A stretch of 64,000 nt of DNA, from assembly GCA_002690045.1 (NCBI GenBank), contig NZDE01000013.1, positions 62,001-126,000 of the forward strand, written 5' to 3'. This DNA comes from Alphaproteobacteria bacterium (lineage in GTDB: Bacteria; Pseudomonadota; Alphaproteobacteria; Micavibrionales; Micavibrionaceae). The translations under genes and the position numbers were made by a program. The notes under the pieces are model-generated. The model made no database searches. It saw only the letters and a list, made by a program, of their open reading frames with translations, and was not told where the DNA came from. Shown here one piece after another: positions 1 to 9,818 of this stretch; positions within the stretch are counted from its first letter, which is position 1, and each line of letters opens with the position of its first letter.

Positions 1-1
1 T

Positions 2-553
2 CGCGTTAAATCTCCTTACAATCTTCGCCAAACTGCACCAGGTATGCACGGCCAGCGCCGCGGCAAATTGTCAGATTACGGTTTGCAGTTAATGGCAAAA
101 CAGAAGCTTAAAGGTTACTACGGTAACATTGGCGAGAAACAATTCCGCCGTTATTATAAAGAAGCTTCTCGTCTACGTGGTGACGCAGGTCAAAACCTTG
201 TTGGTTTGCTAGAGCGTCGTTTGGATGCTGTTATTTACCGTGCGAAATTCGTACCGACTGTGTTCGCAGCGCGTCAGTTCGTGAACCACGGTCACATTTT
301 GGTGAACGGTAACCGCGTAAACATTCCTTCTTACCAAGTTAAAGAAGGCGACGTTATTGAAGTGCGTGAATCTTCACGCCAGATCCCAATGGTTATTGAA
401 GCGCAACAATCACAAGAACGTGAATACTGCGAATATATCGAAGTTGATGAAAAAGCGTTCAAAGCTACATTTCTTCGCACACCATCTTTGGAAGATGTTC
501 CATATGCAAGCCTTATGGAGCCAAACCTTATCGTCGAATTTTATTCGCGTTAA
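2..553 (+). CDS. rpsD: 30S ribosomal protein S4 (5' end cut by window)
   Basis: The last 183 codons of ribosomal protein S4, which binds 16S rRNA early in small-subunit assembly. The reading frame is open to the window edge, so about 20 N-terminal residues are missing. The sequence has the family block [12 protein letters not shown], then LKGYYG, and the S4 RNA-binding domain with [14 protein letters not shown] and [16 protein letters not shown]. It ends in the usual VEFYSR. A strong terminator follows directly, so this is the last or only gene of its transcript. Confidence 0.97.
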   Translation, partial: RVKSPYNLRQTAPGMHGQRRGKLSDYGLQLMAKQKLKGYYGNIGEKQFRRYYKEASRLRGDAGQNLVGLLERRLDAVIYRAKFVPTVFAARQFVNHGHILVNGNRVNIPSYQVKEGDVIEVRESSRQIPMVIEAQQSQEREYCEYIEVDEKAFKATFLRTPSLEDVPYASLMEPNLIVEFYSR

Positions 554-572
554 GCGTAAACAGAATATACAG

Positions 573-603
573 AAAAGGGCCGATATATCGGCCCTTTTTT
601 TTG
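573..603 (+). terminator. Intrinsic terminator of rpsD
   Basis: A perfect 8-base-pair GC-rich hairpin (gggccgat / atcggccc, 577-594) is followed by nine T residues. It lies 23 bases after the rpsD stop. Confidence 0.9.
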
Positions 604-623
604 TGTTGTTATTTTCTCTAACT

Positions 624-1061
624 TTAATCTTCTAGCTTTAAGCTATCTGCGCCTTGTGATGTGCCTGTGTTGTCTAAAACAACATCCATGCAGACATTGA
701 ATTCAGTAAGGTCGAGTGATTTGCGTGCGTCGCGTGGCAGCATGATTTTGTGGTCAATGCAGTAATTGATTAATGCAGCGCTGACAAAGTCTGCGGTTAA
801 GTTGAAGAATTTGTGTTCAAAAGTTTCTTCATCAAAAAACGTAACGATTATGGCGCGGTCTTGCCCGTCGACATTAAAGTTTTTATTTACACCGGTTTGC
901 TTGCCCTTCATGCTGTGTAGTTCGTATTCAGCATTGCCTGCATATTTCGCGCGGATCATCTTTCCTTTAGGGAAGGGGATGCTTTCGGTCTTGCCGAATT
1001 TTAAAAGCGCTTCGGTTGTTTCTTTGTGTGAAAAAACTAATCGTCTTAGTTCTGCGGGCAT
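624..1061 (-). CDS. Conserved hypothetical protein, 145 aa
   Basis: No family was recognised. The frame is open further upstream, but I start at the ATG at 1061 (MPAELRRLVFSHKE) because an AGGA ribosome site lies upstream at normal distance and the extra upstream residues look non-coding. The protein is soluble, without signal peptide or membrane segment. A central stretch (GQDRAIIVTFFDEE) suggests a small alpha/beta fold. It is convergent with rpsD and divergent from the pilus cluster. Function unknown. Confidence 0.7.
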   Translation of the reverse strand: MPAELRRLVFSHKETTEALLKFGKTESIPFPKGKMIRAKYAGNAEYELHSMKGKQTGVNKNFNVDGQDRAIIVTFFDEETFEHKFFNLTADFVSAALINYCIDHKIMLPRDARKSLDLTEFNVCMDVVLDNTGTSQGADSLKLED

Positions 1062-1317
1062 AATGAGTAGTCCTGATATGTTTAGATTTATTATTTTTAT
1101 AGTCCATTCTATTACAAAAATGCGCGTCTTGAAAGGGGGCATAATATTTTGTGTGAAACATATAAAATTTCTCGTTTCATAAGGTATTGTTAATATTTTG
1201 CGGGCATATTTATTTCTAAGCATATTGAATTGTGTTATGATTTGTTTCTTGCACAGAATGTGCTGTCAAACTTAAGTGATAATAATCTATCCAAATTTAT
1301 TCCGTGAGAGGTCGCAA

Positions 1318-3390
1318 GTGAGTGGAGATTCCCCAAAAGCTGAAGATGATATTGAAATCGTTTCTTTGTCTTTAGAAGAAGATGAGCACGAAAATGATTC
1401 AGAGCATCTGGCGGATGACCAAACAGAGCAATCTGCAGATACACCACCGCAAGGCGCGGGGAGTGTTGTTTCACATGTCGATTCTATGGATTTGAATGTG
1501 TCTGGTCATGTACCGTTAGATGATGGCGCGGATGATGATGTGCTTGATGTTGAGGCAACGGAAGTATTGCCTGAAGTCGTTGGCGGCACGCAGGGCGTAT
1601 CAGAGCGCAAATCCTCTGATGTGGATATGGATTCTGCGGGTGAGGGCGGCGTTAGCGGCGGCGCGGTTGTCGGGGGCAAAAGCGTTCCCGTAAATATTGA
1701 CCGTGAAGGGGCTTCGCGTATTGGTGATCGCCTTATTGAACTTGGCGTGATTACGCGTGAGCAATTGATGGTTGCGCTACAAGAAAAGAAGATATCTGGC
1801 AAAATGCTTGGTCAGGTTCTTGTTGATCTTGAATTTATTGATGAGCAAGTGCTTTCACAAGTTCTTGCTGAAGCTGCGGGCCACGAGGTTTTTGACCCGA
1901 AGAATACGATTTTTGATGGCGCGGCGTTAGAGTTGATGGATCGTGCAACGGCAGAAAAAATGAACGTTCTGCCTGTGTCAATTGATGATGATGAAATTTG
2001 CGTGGTGATGACTGACCCGCATGATGTGGTGGCGATGGACTCGCTGCGCCGTTATGTGCCTAAGGGGCTGCATATTCGTCCATTGGTTAGTACGCCGACT
2101 ATTTTGGCGGATGCGATTGATGCGGCCTATGGGTATTCGAGTGCGATTGATGATATTTTGGAAGAGCTTGAGAAACAGGGTGACGATATTGATGTCGCTG
2201 AGCTTTCGGGCGATTCGGCTTATACGCACCCAATTGTGCGCTTGGTGAACGCACTCGTATTTGATGCGGTGAAAAAAGGTGTGTCTGACTTGCACTTTGA
2301 ACCAGAAGAAAACTTTATTCGTCTGCGTTTCCGTTTAGATGGCGTTCTGTCGACAGCATATATGATCCATAAAAAGCATTGGAATGGTATATCGCAGCGC
2401 TTAAAATTGATGTCCAATATGAATATTGCGGATAAGTTAAGCGCGCAAGATGGACGTTTCCACATTAATGTTGGTGGGCGTGAAGCTGACTTTCGTGTGT
2501 CATCATTACCAACAGTGTGGGGCGAAAACATTGTTCTGCGTGTTTTGGATAAAAGCTCAAGTATTATGCCGCTTTCGGCATTGGGTTTCAGTAAAATTAA
2601 TCAGGAAAAAATTGATTACTGCCAGACGAAACCCGAAGGGATCATTATTGTTACGGGGCCTACGGGGAGTGGTAAAAGTACATCGCTTTATTCGATGCTG
2701 AACCATATTAACTCGGTAGAGGTGAATATTCAGACGCTTGAAGATCCTGTGGAATATAGTTTGCCGATGATTCGTCAAACAAATGTTCGTGAAGGTGTTT
2801 TGGAGTTCTCTGATGGCATTAAGGCGCTTTTGCGTCAAGATCCTGACATTATCTTTATTGGTGAGATTCGTGACCAAACGACGGCTGAAATGGCGCTTAA
2901 GGCTGCTATGACCGGTCACCAAGTTTATACGACACTCCACACAAACGATTCATTCGGCGCATTGCCGCGTTTGATGGATTTAAATATTAAGCCGGGTATG
3001 CTTGCGGGGGCGATTATTGGTGTTTTTGCACAGCGTTTGGCGCGCCGTCTATGCTCACAATGCAAGGAGCCGTATCGTGCAACTGAGGAAGAGTGTAAAT
3101 ATTTGAAGGTGGATCCGTTAAACCCGCCTGAAATTTACAAGGCACGTGAAAAAGGGTGTTCGGTTTGTAGTGGTACAGGATATAAAGGGCGTATCGCTTT
3201 GGCGGAGATTTTGACGTTTGATGAAGATTTGGATGATTTGGTTGCTGCGAATGCGCCAAAATCGGATATTCGGAAGATGGCTTTTCAAAAAGGATTTAAA
3301 AGCATGAAAGATGATGGTATGCTAAAAATACTTGAAGGCACATCAGACTTTGCAGCCGTGTCAAAAGTTGTTAATATAGACAAAGACTAA
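1318..3390 (+). CDS. mshE: MshE/GspE/PilB-type pilus extension ATPase
   Basis: A secretion/pilus assembly ATPase, 690 aa, expected on the cytoplasmic face of the inner membrane to power pilin polymerisation. A very acidic, low-complexity N-terminus (~130 residues) precedes the T2SSE N-domain (GDRLIELGVITREQL). The ATPase core has Walker A GPTGSGKST (~447) and Walker B DPDIIFIGEIRD (~508). A four-cysteine zinc motif (CSQC ~579, CSVC ~614) is typical of PilB/MshE/GspE. The GTG at 1318 is chosen as start because a GAGAGG ribosome site precedes it; a GTG at 1276 is also in frame. First gene of the pilus block. MshE versus PilB is decided mainly by the neighbours. Confidence 0.9.
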   Translation: MSGDSPKAEDDIEIVSLSLEEDEHENDSEHLADDQTEQSADTPPQGAGSVVSHVDSMDLNVSGHVPLDDGADDDVLDVEATEVLPEVVGGTQGVSERKSSDVDMDSAGEGGVSGGAVVGGKSVPVNIDREGASRIGDRLIELGVITREQLMVALQEKKISGKMLGQVLVDLEFIDEQVLSQVLAEAAGHEVFDPKNTIFDGAALELMDRATAEKMNVLPVSIDDDEICVVMTDPHDVVAMDSLRRYVPKGLHIRPLVSTPTILADAIDAAYGYSSAIDDILEELEKQGDDIDVAELSGDSAYTHPIVRLVNALVFDAVKKGVSDLHFEPEENFIRLRFRLDGVLSTAYMIHKKHWNGISQRLKLMSNMNIADKLSAQDGRFHINVGGREADFRVSSLPTVWGENIVLRVLDKSSSIMPLSALGFSKINQEKIDYCQTKPEGIIIVTGPTGSGKSTSLYSMLNHINSVEVNIQTLEDPVEYSLPMIRQTNVREGVLEFSDGIKALLRQDPDIIFIGEIRDQTTAEMALKAAMTGHQVYTTLHTNDSFGALPRLMDLNIKPGMLAGAIIGVFAQRLARRLCSQCKEPYRATEEECKYLKVDPLNPPEIYKAREKGCSVCSGTGYKGRIALAEILTFDEDLDDLVAANAPKSDIRKMAFQKGFKSMKDDGMLKILEGTSDFAAVSKVVNIDKD

Positions 3391-3520
3391 TTCGTATGGC
3401 GTTCTGCCATGCATTCGCTGATTGTTCAATCTTTTGCTGGTTCAATGCTTATAGGGGGCAGCTATTCATAAGTTTAAGTACAGAGCATTAAATGCCAAGG
3501 GGCGCCCGATTAAGGGGGTA

Positions 3521-4681
3521 ATGTCCGCCAAGAATGAAATTGATTTGTATAATCAACTTCAGGCTGCGGGCATGGAACTTATGGGGTGTTCTGATATGGA
3601 TGGCGGCAGTAAGCTTAGCGGTTTATCGCTTGGTGTGAAGAAGGTTAAGATTCGTGATCTTATTCAGTTGTTCATGCATTTGGAGCAAATGCAATCAGCT
3701 GGTGTTCCTATGTTAGACTCCTTAGCTGATATTCGTGACACAACAGATCACAACACCTTGCGTGATGTTATGGCGGAAGTGCATCGTGACGTGTCGGAAG
3801 GCAGTTCATTGTCCGAATCTTTGGCGCGTCATCCGAAAATTTTTAACAGCTTATATATTTCATTGATCGCCGCAGGTGAAGATACAGGTGATTTGACATC
3901 ATCATATCGTCAGTTGATGAAGTTTCTTAAATGGATGGATGAAATGCAGTCGCAAATTAAAAAAGCGACTCGTTATCCTATGATTTTGCTTGGCGCGGTT
4001 GTGTTGGTTGTCGTTGTGATGATGGGCTATGTTGTGCCAGAAGTTGTTGGCTTCATTAAGAATATTGGTCAGGAGCTGCCGTTCTATACTATATGGCTGA
4101 TTAACACATCTGAGTTTTTCCAAGCTTATTGGTGGGGGATAGTCGGTGCGCCGTTCGCTGTCTTCTTTGGTTTTAAAGGGCTTAAGAAGTTATCGGCAGA
4201 TTTTGCATATCGTGTCGATTATATGATGCTGTCATTCCCAATTTACGGCAACTTGACCCGCAAAATTAATATTGCGCGCTATGCGCAAACCTTTGGCGCA
4301 TTGTTTGCCAGTGGTATTGATATTATGAATTGTTTAAGAAGCGGGCGACAAACGGTGGGTAACCTCGCTTTGATTGAGGCCATGGAGGCTGTTGAAGCCT
4401 ATGTGCAGGCCGGCAGCCCGCTATCTGAAGCGTTTTCGCTTAGTGGGGAGTTCCCAAGTCTGGTGACCCGCATGATTAAAATTGGTGAAGAATCTGGTAA
4501 TTTGACATCGGTTCTCGAACAAGTATCTGATTTTTATACAAAGGATGTTGATGAAGCGATTCAGGGCATGATTGCTATGATCGAACCGTTCTTGACAGCG
4601 TTCCTTGGTATTATGATTCTGTGGATTGTGGCTGCGGTATTTGGTCCAATCTACTCAAGTTTTGAAAATATAGGTTTCTAA
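3521..4681 (+). CDS. mshG: MshG/PilC/GspF-type inner-membrane platform protein
   Basis: The polytopic inner-membrane platform protein (386 aa) that partners the extension ATPase in type IV pilus and type II secretion machines. It has two T2SSF domains (first ~ residues 50-180, second ~ 250-375) and three membrane segments, including a valine-rich helix near 155-175. The second domain carries the family pattern ARYAQTFGALFASGIDI. A strong AAGGGGG ribosome site precedes the ATG. It is separated from the ATPase gene by 130 bases and followed 11 bases later by the MshI-like gene. Confidence 0.92.
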   Translation: MSAKNEIDLYNQLQAAGMELMGCSDMDGGSKLSGLSLGVKKVKIRDLIQLFMHLEQMQSAGVPMLDSLADIRDTTDHNTLRDVMAEVHRDVSEGSSLSESLARHPKIFNSLYISLIAAGEDTGDLTSSYRQLMKFLKWMDEMQSQIKKATRYPMILLGAVVLVVVVMMGYVVPEVVGFIKNIGQELPFYTIWLINTSEFFQAYWWGIVGAPFAVFFGFKGLKKLSADFAYRVDYMMLSFPIYGNLTRKINIARYAQTFGALFASGIDIMNCLRSGRQTVGNLALIEAMEAVEAYVQAGSPLSEAFSLSGEFPSLVTRMIKIGEESGNLTSVLEQVSDFYTKDVDEAIQGMIAMIEPFLTAFLGIMILWIVAAVFGPIYSSFENIGF

Positions 4682-4692
4682 GGACAATATTC

Positions 4693-6303
4693 ATGGCTTC
4701 AAAACCCGTGCCGTTTATGGCTCCATCGCGAACAGTTCTTATGATGACAGATGAAAGTCTGGCCATATACAATGTGCGTGCAGGGTTTGTGCGCTTGGAA
4801 GGTGTCGTGCCATGGGTTGATGAACAGTTCATTGATAAAACGCTTGGCGTATTAAGTAAGAAATGTTCAGGGTCAGTTCTGTTGCTTAACGATATGGTCG
4901 AGCAACATTACCGTAAAGAAAAGCTGCCAAAAGTTGGTGCGCTTGACCGTACTGGGGTCATTCGCCGTAAATTAGCGGTTGTCTTTCCGAACCATCCAGT
5001 GCGCGCAGCGCTTGCGATGAAGTCAGATAAGAAACAGCCGGGGGATTATTATTTATTCACGGGTGTACCTGTTACGCAGCCATTTAAGTTGGCGCTAGAA
5101 TCTATTAATAAATCATATGCGCAGATATTTGGTTATGCGACGCTGCCTGTTGAATCGGCGGGTATGATTAGTGAGCTTGCGCAGAGCTTGGCAAAAGAGA
5201 CGAAACGTAAAAAGTCCAAATGGGTGGTCTTTATAGGGCAGCATGTTAATGGCGGCCTGCGTCAGATCGTCACTAAAGATGGTGAGCTTGCGCTGACACG
5301 TATTACACCAATTGTTGATTCTGATATTGACCCTGGCCTATGGGCGAGTGAGGTTTCACAAGAGTTTACAGCAACAATGAGTTATCTTTCGCGTTTTGGT
5401 TATGCGCAGGAAGATGGCTTGGACGTTATCGTGATTTCTAATCCTGAGGCATCTCAAGCGTTAGAGGCGATGATTACCGTATCGTGTTATTTGACGGTTT
5501 TAACCGTTGCAGAAGCTGCGAAAAAGATTGGCGTTCGTATCGGCGCGCAGGATGATATGCGATTGGCTGACCCGCTTCATGTTGCATGGGCTGGGCGCAA
5601 AGCCGTACTTGACCTGCCGTTAAAGTCTAAAGATTTAGACACCATTATGCAGCCACGCCAAATTGCCAATGGCGCGATGATGCTTGCAACAGTATCGTTT
5701 TTGGCTGCCATTTATTTTGTGTCGATCACAGGGCAAAAGCTTTATCAAGTTGATGCAGATATAAAACTGGCACAGGAGCAGCGTGTCCAAGTGGAAAACA
5801 TGTATAAACGCGAGGTGGAAAGTAAGAAGAAAATCGGTATCGACCTTGATAAATTTTTTAATGCGATAAACCTCTATAATGATTTGTCCGTTAAGAATTT
5901 TGACACATTAGCATGGGCTAAGGATGTGACAGATAATTTGGGTCATAATATACGTTTTGATGATTTTTCCATTCGCTATGTAGCACCGCCAACAGGGGGC
6001 GCAAATCGCTACAATCAGAGTAAGGGCCATATAGAGGCGAACTTGTCTATGAGCTTCCCGCCCGAGGTGGAGGTCGAGCTGGGCAATGTCAGTGTAAAGG
6101 CACTTCGTGCACGTTTAGAGAAACATTTTGGTGGTGATTATAAGGTTTTAATCACAAAAGAGCTTCAGGACTTGGCTTCAGCGGCGACTTTTTCGGATGA
6201 AGTTGGCTATAATGTCGCTAATGTCCAGCAGCGACAGGTCTCACGCCAAAGAAGTAAGGCTGATTTGACTGCGTCTATTATGATACGAAAGGACTTGAAA
6301 TAA
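4693..6303 (+). CDS. MshI-like (PilM/PilN-type) pilus inner-membrane assembly protein
   Basis: 536 aa. A cytoplasmic N-terminal part (~1-320) is followed by one membrane helix (~327-347), a coiled-coil stalk and a periplasmic domain. This is the layout expected of MshI or a fused PilM-PilN, which links the cytoplasmic ATPase ring to the periplasmic alignment complex. Sequence similarity is not obvious by eye, so the call rests on topology and on position between the platform protein and PilO/PilP-like genes. The stop codon overlaps the next start by one base. Confidence 0.6.
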   Translation: MASKPVPFMAPSRTVLMMTDESLAIYNVRAGFVRLEGVVPWVDEQFIDKTLGVLSKKCSGSVLLLNDMVEQHYRKEKLPKVGALDRTGVIRRKLAVVFPNHPVRAALAMKSDKKQPGDYYLFTGVPVTQPFKLALESINKSYAQIFGYATLPVESAGMISELAQSLAKETKRKKSKWVVFIGQHVNGGLRQIVTKDGELALTRITPIVDSDIDPGLWASEVSQEFTATMSYLSRFGYAQEDGLDVIVISNPEASQALEAMITVSCYLTVLTVAEAAKKIGVRIGAQDDMRLADPLHVAWAGRKAVLDLPLKSKDLDTIMQPRQIANGAMMLATVSFLAAIYFVSITGQKLYQVDADIKLAQEQRVQVENMYKREVESKKKIGIDLDKFFNAINLYNDLSVKNFDTLAWAKDVTDNLGHNIRFDDFSIRYVAPPTGGANRYNQSKGHIEANLSMSFPPEVEVELGNVSVKALRARLEKHFGGDYKVLITKELQDLASAATFSDEVGYNVANVQQRQVSRQRSKADLTASIMIRKDLK

Positions 6304-6941
6304 TGGTTTCTATTTTAGGTGTAAAGCGTATCGTTTTTATTCTGCTGCTCGTGGCGTTAAATGTCGGTGGCGGTTTTGGTTATAAATATATGAATGACAC
6401 TATAACCATCAAAGAGCGCCAGTTAAATGGTTTGAAACGTAAGGTGCGTGACCGATTCAATGAAGTGAAAAAAGTCCGTGAACAGTTCGCAGCCTTGCGT
6501 GGGCAAGTCACAGATTACGTCTTGCTTGAAAAGCGCGGCTTCTTTGAAGAGCAAGACCGTGAAGTTTTGCGCGATATTTTCTTTGAAGCGCAAAAGAAAT
6601 CTCAGGTATTACGCGCGAAATATGACGTGAGTCCATATAAGTCACAATCTAGCGCTTTTATAACGCAGCCTAATTTACGTTGGGTGAATAGTAAGGTTAA
6701 TATTAAGATTGAGGCGCTTGACGATATCGATATTTTCAGTTTTGTTGAGTTAATTGAACGTGATTTCCCAGGCTATGTCCAGTTTGAATCGATAGATTTA
6801 AAACGTAATGAAACTTTGACGCCTGATGTCTTGAAAAAGATTGGCTCAGGTACACCAATTAGTTTGGTGAATGCCGATGTTAGCTTTTTGTGGCACTCTG
6901 TGCCGGAAACGAAACAGGAAGCAGAGTCAACAGCGCAGTAA
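6303..6941 (+). CDS. PilO/MshJ-like pilus alignment protein
   Basis: 212 aa, with a single N-terminal membrane helix (~7-25), a charged coiled coil (~33-65) and a small periplasmic alpha/beta domain. This is the standard PilO/MshJ architecture. The start ATG overlaps the previous stop (TAATG), a sign of translational coupling. In known systems PilO pairs with PilN below the secretin. The call is from architecture and order, not from a diagnostic motif. Confidence 0.6.
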   Translation: MVSILGVKRIVFILLLVALNVGGGFGYKYMNDTITIKERQLNGLKRKVRDRFNEVKKVREQFAALRGQVTDYVLLEKRGFFEEQDREVLRDIFFEAQKKSQVLRAKYDVSPYKSQSSAFITQPNLRWVNSKVNIKIEALDDIDIFSFVELIERDFPGYVQFESIDLKRNETLTPDVLKKIGSGTPISLVNADVSFLWHSVPETKQEAESTAQ

Positions 6942-6982
6942 TTGTTGAATAGGTTAAGATGACGCGACAAGGTGATATAAAT

Positions 6983-7654
6983 ATGAATAACAAAAAGCAG
7001 GCGATATCGTTTCGTACCATAAAGTGCGCGCTGTGCCTTGGCGTTACAGTTTTCGCTTTAAGCGGTAATATTGCGGGGGCGCAATCTTTGTATCAGGGTG
7101 AAAGTTTTTTAGATGAACGCCAATTCCGTGCGCAGACACAGCAACTTATACAGGACGAGCAGGTGGTATTACCTAATTTGCTTGAATTGAGAAAAGATCA
7201 AGAAGAAGCAACAACTGAATTTAGGCTCATGCTTGATAATATTATTGCTGATCTTGATAGTGATGAGAATTTCACATATGAAAAGCCTGTTATGAAGTCG
7301 TTATTCTTCAATTTGCAGGAATATGCGTTAATTCAAGAAGCACGCCGAGGCTTTGAGGCACGTCTTCCAGGTTCTGGTGTGTCTACGAATGCGGCGCCGA
7401 CACGTGAGATTCGTGCGCGCCGTGATCTGATTTTAGGTGGCATAGTTTATAAAGATAAAAAGCAATGGACTATATATTTGAATGAACTACGCATTACGCC
7501 TGAAAACTTGCCTGATGAGATACTAGATATACAGGTGAGTAACGATTTTGTGCGCCTTAAATGGTTTGATAAGGGAACCAATACGATTTTCCCTGTGAAG
7601 TTGCGCCCAAATCAGACCTTTAATCTGGATGCAAAGTTATTCTTCCCGGGTTGA
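6983..7654 (+). CDS. PilP/MshK-like periplasmic pilus protein
   Basis: 223 aa. A signal peptide (positive MNNKK start, hydrophobic stretch, cleavage probably after IAGA) leads to an acidic helical part. The C-terminal ~75-residue beta domain begins near DLILGGIVYKDKKQW, which resembles the HR/GspC-like domain of PilP and MshK that contacts the secretin. The ATG at 6983 is preferred over one at 6959 because it has AAGGTGAT upstream and gives a normal signal peptide. It ends one base before the ABC ATPase gene. Confidence 0.55.
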   Translation: MNNKKQAISFRTIKCALCLGVTVFALSGNIAGAQSLYQGESFLDERQFRAQTQQLIQDEQVVLPNLLELRKDQEEATTEFRLMLDNIIADLDSDENFTYEKPVMKSLFFNLQEYALIQEARRGFEARLPGSGVSTNAAPTREIRARRDLILGGIVYKDKKQWTIYLNELRITPENLPDEILDIQVSNDFVRLKWFDKGTNTIFPVKLRPNQTFNLDAKLFFPG

Positions 7655-7655
7655 T

Positions 7656-8390
7656 ATGACTGAATCACAAACATTATTACACGCAAATAAACTATGTGTT
7701 GGTTATCCAAATATTGATGTTTTGACCAATGTCGATTTGGCTGTTTGTCGCGGGGAAACGGTTGGGCTGATTGGCCTTAACGGTGCGGGTAAAACTACAC
7801 TAATAAAAACACTACTTGGGCTTCGTCAAAAAAAAGCGGGAACATTTTCATTAAATTATAAGAGCGATAAAAAACGAGAGGGTAAACAGGATGCGGTTGC
7901 ATATTTACCTGAGAAATTTGAACCGCCAGCATTCTTGACGGGGTATGAGTTCATCGCATTCTCGTTAAGCGTTTACGGTAAAAAGCTAGATCGCGAAGCG
8001 ATACGCCTTGCCGTGCATGATTTGGCATTTGATTTGAAGTTTTTAGATAAAAAAGTGTCATCATATTCCAAAGGGATGCGGCAAAAGATTGGCTTGCTTG
8101 CAACGGTTTTAACAGGATGTGATTTGATGATACTTGATGAGCCGATGAGTGGCCTTGACCCGTTTTCGAGAAGTTTGGTGAAAGATTTAATTAAGGCGGA
8201 AAAAGCAAAAGGCGTTTCGTTCTTGATTAGCAGCCATGTTCTGGCTGATATGGAAGAGATCTGTGATAAAGTTACGATTATTGACCAGGGCAAAATTCAT
8301 TTCTTTGGTGCACCGCATGAGTTTGTTGAAATGCGCGAGGGGGAAACATTGGAACGATGCTTTATGGATCTAGTTTTGCACAACCGCTGA
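7656..8390 (+). CDS. ABC exporter ATP-binding protein
   Basis: 244 aa ATP-binding subunit. Walker A is GLNGAGKTT, the signature is YSKGMRQK, Walker B is LMILDEPMSGLDP, and the switch histidine lies in SSHVLADMEE. This combination is typical of ABC-2 (NatA/DrrA-like) exporters. No permease is adjacent; the only ABC-2-type permease in the window is at 15113-15874, beyond the pilus genes. The gene starts one base after the PilP-like stop, so it is probably in the same operon. Substrate unknown. Confidence 0.88.
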   Translation: MTESQTLLHANKLCVGYPNIDVLTNVDLAVCRGETVGLIGLNGAGKTTLIKTLLGLRQKKAGTFSLNYKSDKKREGKQDAVAYLPEKFEPPAFLTGYEFIAFSLSVYGKKLDREAIRLAVHDLAFDLKFLDKKVSSYSKGMRQKIGLLATVLTGCDLMILDEPMSGLDPFSRSLVKDLIKAEKAKGVSFLISSHVLADMEEICDKVTIIDQGKIHFFGAPHEFVEMREGETLERCFMDLVLHNR

Positions 8391-8420
8391 TAAAGGTTTG
8401 TGGGTCTGTTTTATATGCGC

Positions 8421-8449
8421 TTGGCATTGATGTTTTCTTGATGTACAAT
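8421..8449 (+). promoter_or_regulatory. Sigma70-type promoter before the TPR gene
   Basis: TTGGCA (8421-8426) and TACAAT (8444-8449) are separated by 17 bases, five of six matches in each box. The predicted start of transcription near 8456 leaves about 40 bases before the ATG at 8497. This would allow the TPR-prepilin peptidase part to be expressed apart from the upstream genes. Confidence 0.55.
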
Positions 8450-8496
8450 ACAATCTGTCTATTGGTTTTCCATGCCCCTCACGAGTGAGTTATTCA

Positions 8497-9807
8497 ATGA
8501 ATGTCCGTAAATATATTTTAAGTTGTGCTGCAATCGCATTATCTGGTGGAAGTCTATGTTTGTTAGGGGCTACGGCTCATGCGCAGCCTACAGATGACTT
8601 TTTTACTCCACCTGTCGTGGAAAATGTCACTGAAATTGAGATGCCTGAAATTGACGCGCCAGATGCACTGGCTATGCCGGATGATTCTTTTGTGGATATT
8701 GACGCGCCTGTAAATGATTTGGGGGATGATCCTTTTATTAACGCATCGCCAGACGAGCTAGGTGCTTTTGTACCAGAAGACACCATGGATGATACTGATG
8801 AGGCGCAGATAGATGCGGAAACTTTACCAGATTTTCCTGTTGTAGAGACAGTGGAAGATGATATATCTGCTGAAAATAATACGCCTGTAGATATAGCCAT
8901 AGAGGCACCAGCACCAATTGCTAATGTCGTTGAGGATACACCAGCTGAAGAAGAAATAAGTGATAATGCTATTCCTACGCCAGCTATCCCTGTGCCGGCA
9001 ATTCAGCCAAATAAGCCAAGCCTGGCCCCAGGCGGCGAGGAAGCTTTGAAAGCGATTAGCGGTGAAAGTAAGGGCGGCGTACAGGCGTCTAGCGGTTTTG
9101 AAGATATAGAAGAAAAATATTATAGTGCTGATCGTGGTGTAACGACATCGGATTTGAATGCGCCACTTAAGGCTGACCCTGATAAGGACCCAGCACAGCG
9201 CATTGTTATTATTGATCGTGTAGGCACAAAAAACAGTGTAGATGCACGTTTTGTTGCAGCTCAACGCGCGCTTGATTTGCGCCGCTATGATGCTGCATTG
9301 CAGATGTTTGATGATTTATATGCGAAGAACCGACGTGACCAACGCGTTCTGATGGGGCGCGCAGTTGCTTTGCAGATGACAGGACATGAAGAAAAAGCTA
9401 TTCAAGCTTATGAAGAACTGTTGGAACTCACACCGAAGAATCCAAAGGTGCTTGTAAACCTTATGGGGCTAATTTCAAAGCAGTATCCTGCCGTCGCGTT
9501 GGAGCGCCTGAAGGGGCTTTATGAGAAGAATCCTGGTAATGCGGCTATCGTGGCACAGATGGGGCTTGCGGAAGCGAAGCTACATAACTATGCAAGCGCT
9601 GAGCGTTATATTGGTATCGCATCATCGATAGAGCCAAATAATGCACTTCATTATTATAATCTTGCGGTAGTATATGACCGTAATAAAAATTATGATGACG
9701 CAATTAAACATTATGAGCATGCGCTGCAAATTGATGCACTTAACCGTGGCGGGCGCATAAAACGTGAAGTTATATATGATCGTTTAAGTCGCCTACGCAA
9801 TATGTAA
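8497..9807 (+). CDS. Exported TPR protein, MshN-like
   Basis: 436 aa. A signal peptide (MNVRKYIL to ATAHA) is followed by a long acidic, proline-rich disordered region (~30-190). At least four tetratricopeptide repeats (~240-430) come next, for example AIQAYEELLELTPKNPKVL and AIKHYEHALQIDALN. TPR proteins of this kind (MshN, PilF-like) help assemble the pilus secretin or MSHA. The ATG at 8497 is preferred over the GTG at 8485 since it has GAGTGAG upstream and begins a clean signal peptide. The prepilin peptidase gene follows after 11 bases. Confidence 0.7.
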   Translation: MNVRKYILSCAAIALSGGSLCLLGATAHAQPTDDFFTPPVVENVTEIEMPEIDAPDALAMPDDSFVDIDAPVNDLGDDPFINASPDELGAFVPEDTMDDTDEAQIDAETLPDFPVVETVEDDISAENNTPVDIAIEAPAPIANVVEDTPAEEEISDNAIPTPAIPVPAIQPNKPSLAPGGEEALKAISGESKGGVQASSGFEDIEEKYYSADRGVTTSDLNAPLKADPDKDPAQRIVIIDRVGTKNSVDARFVAAQRALDLRRYDAALQMFDDLYAKNRRDQRVLMGRAVALQMTGHEEKAIQAYEELLELTPKNPKVLVNLMGLISKQYPAVALERLKGLYEKNPGNAAIVAQMGLAEAKLHNYASAERYIGIASSIEPNNALHYYNLAVVYDRNKNYDDAIKHYEHALQIDALNRGGRIKREVIYDRLSRLRNM

Positions 9808-9818
9808 GGGCAGTTATA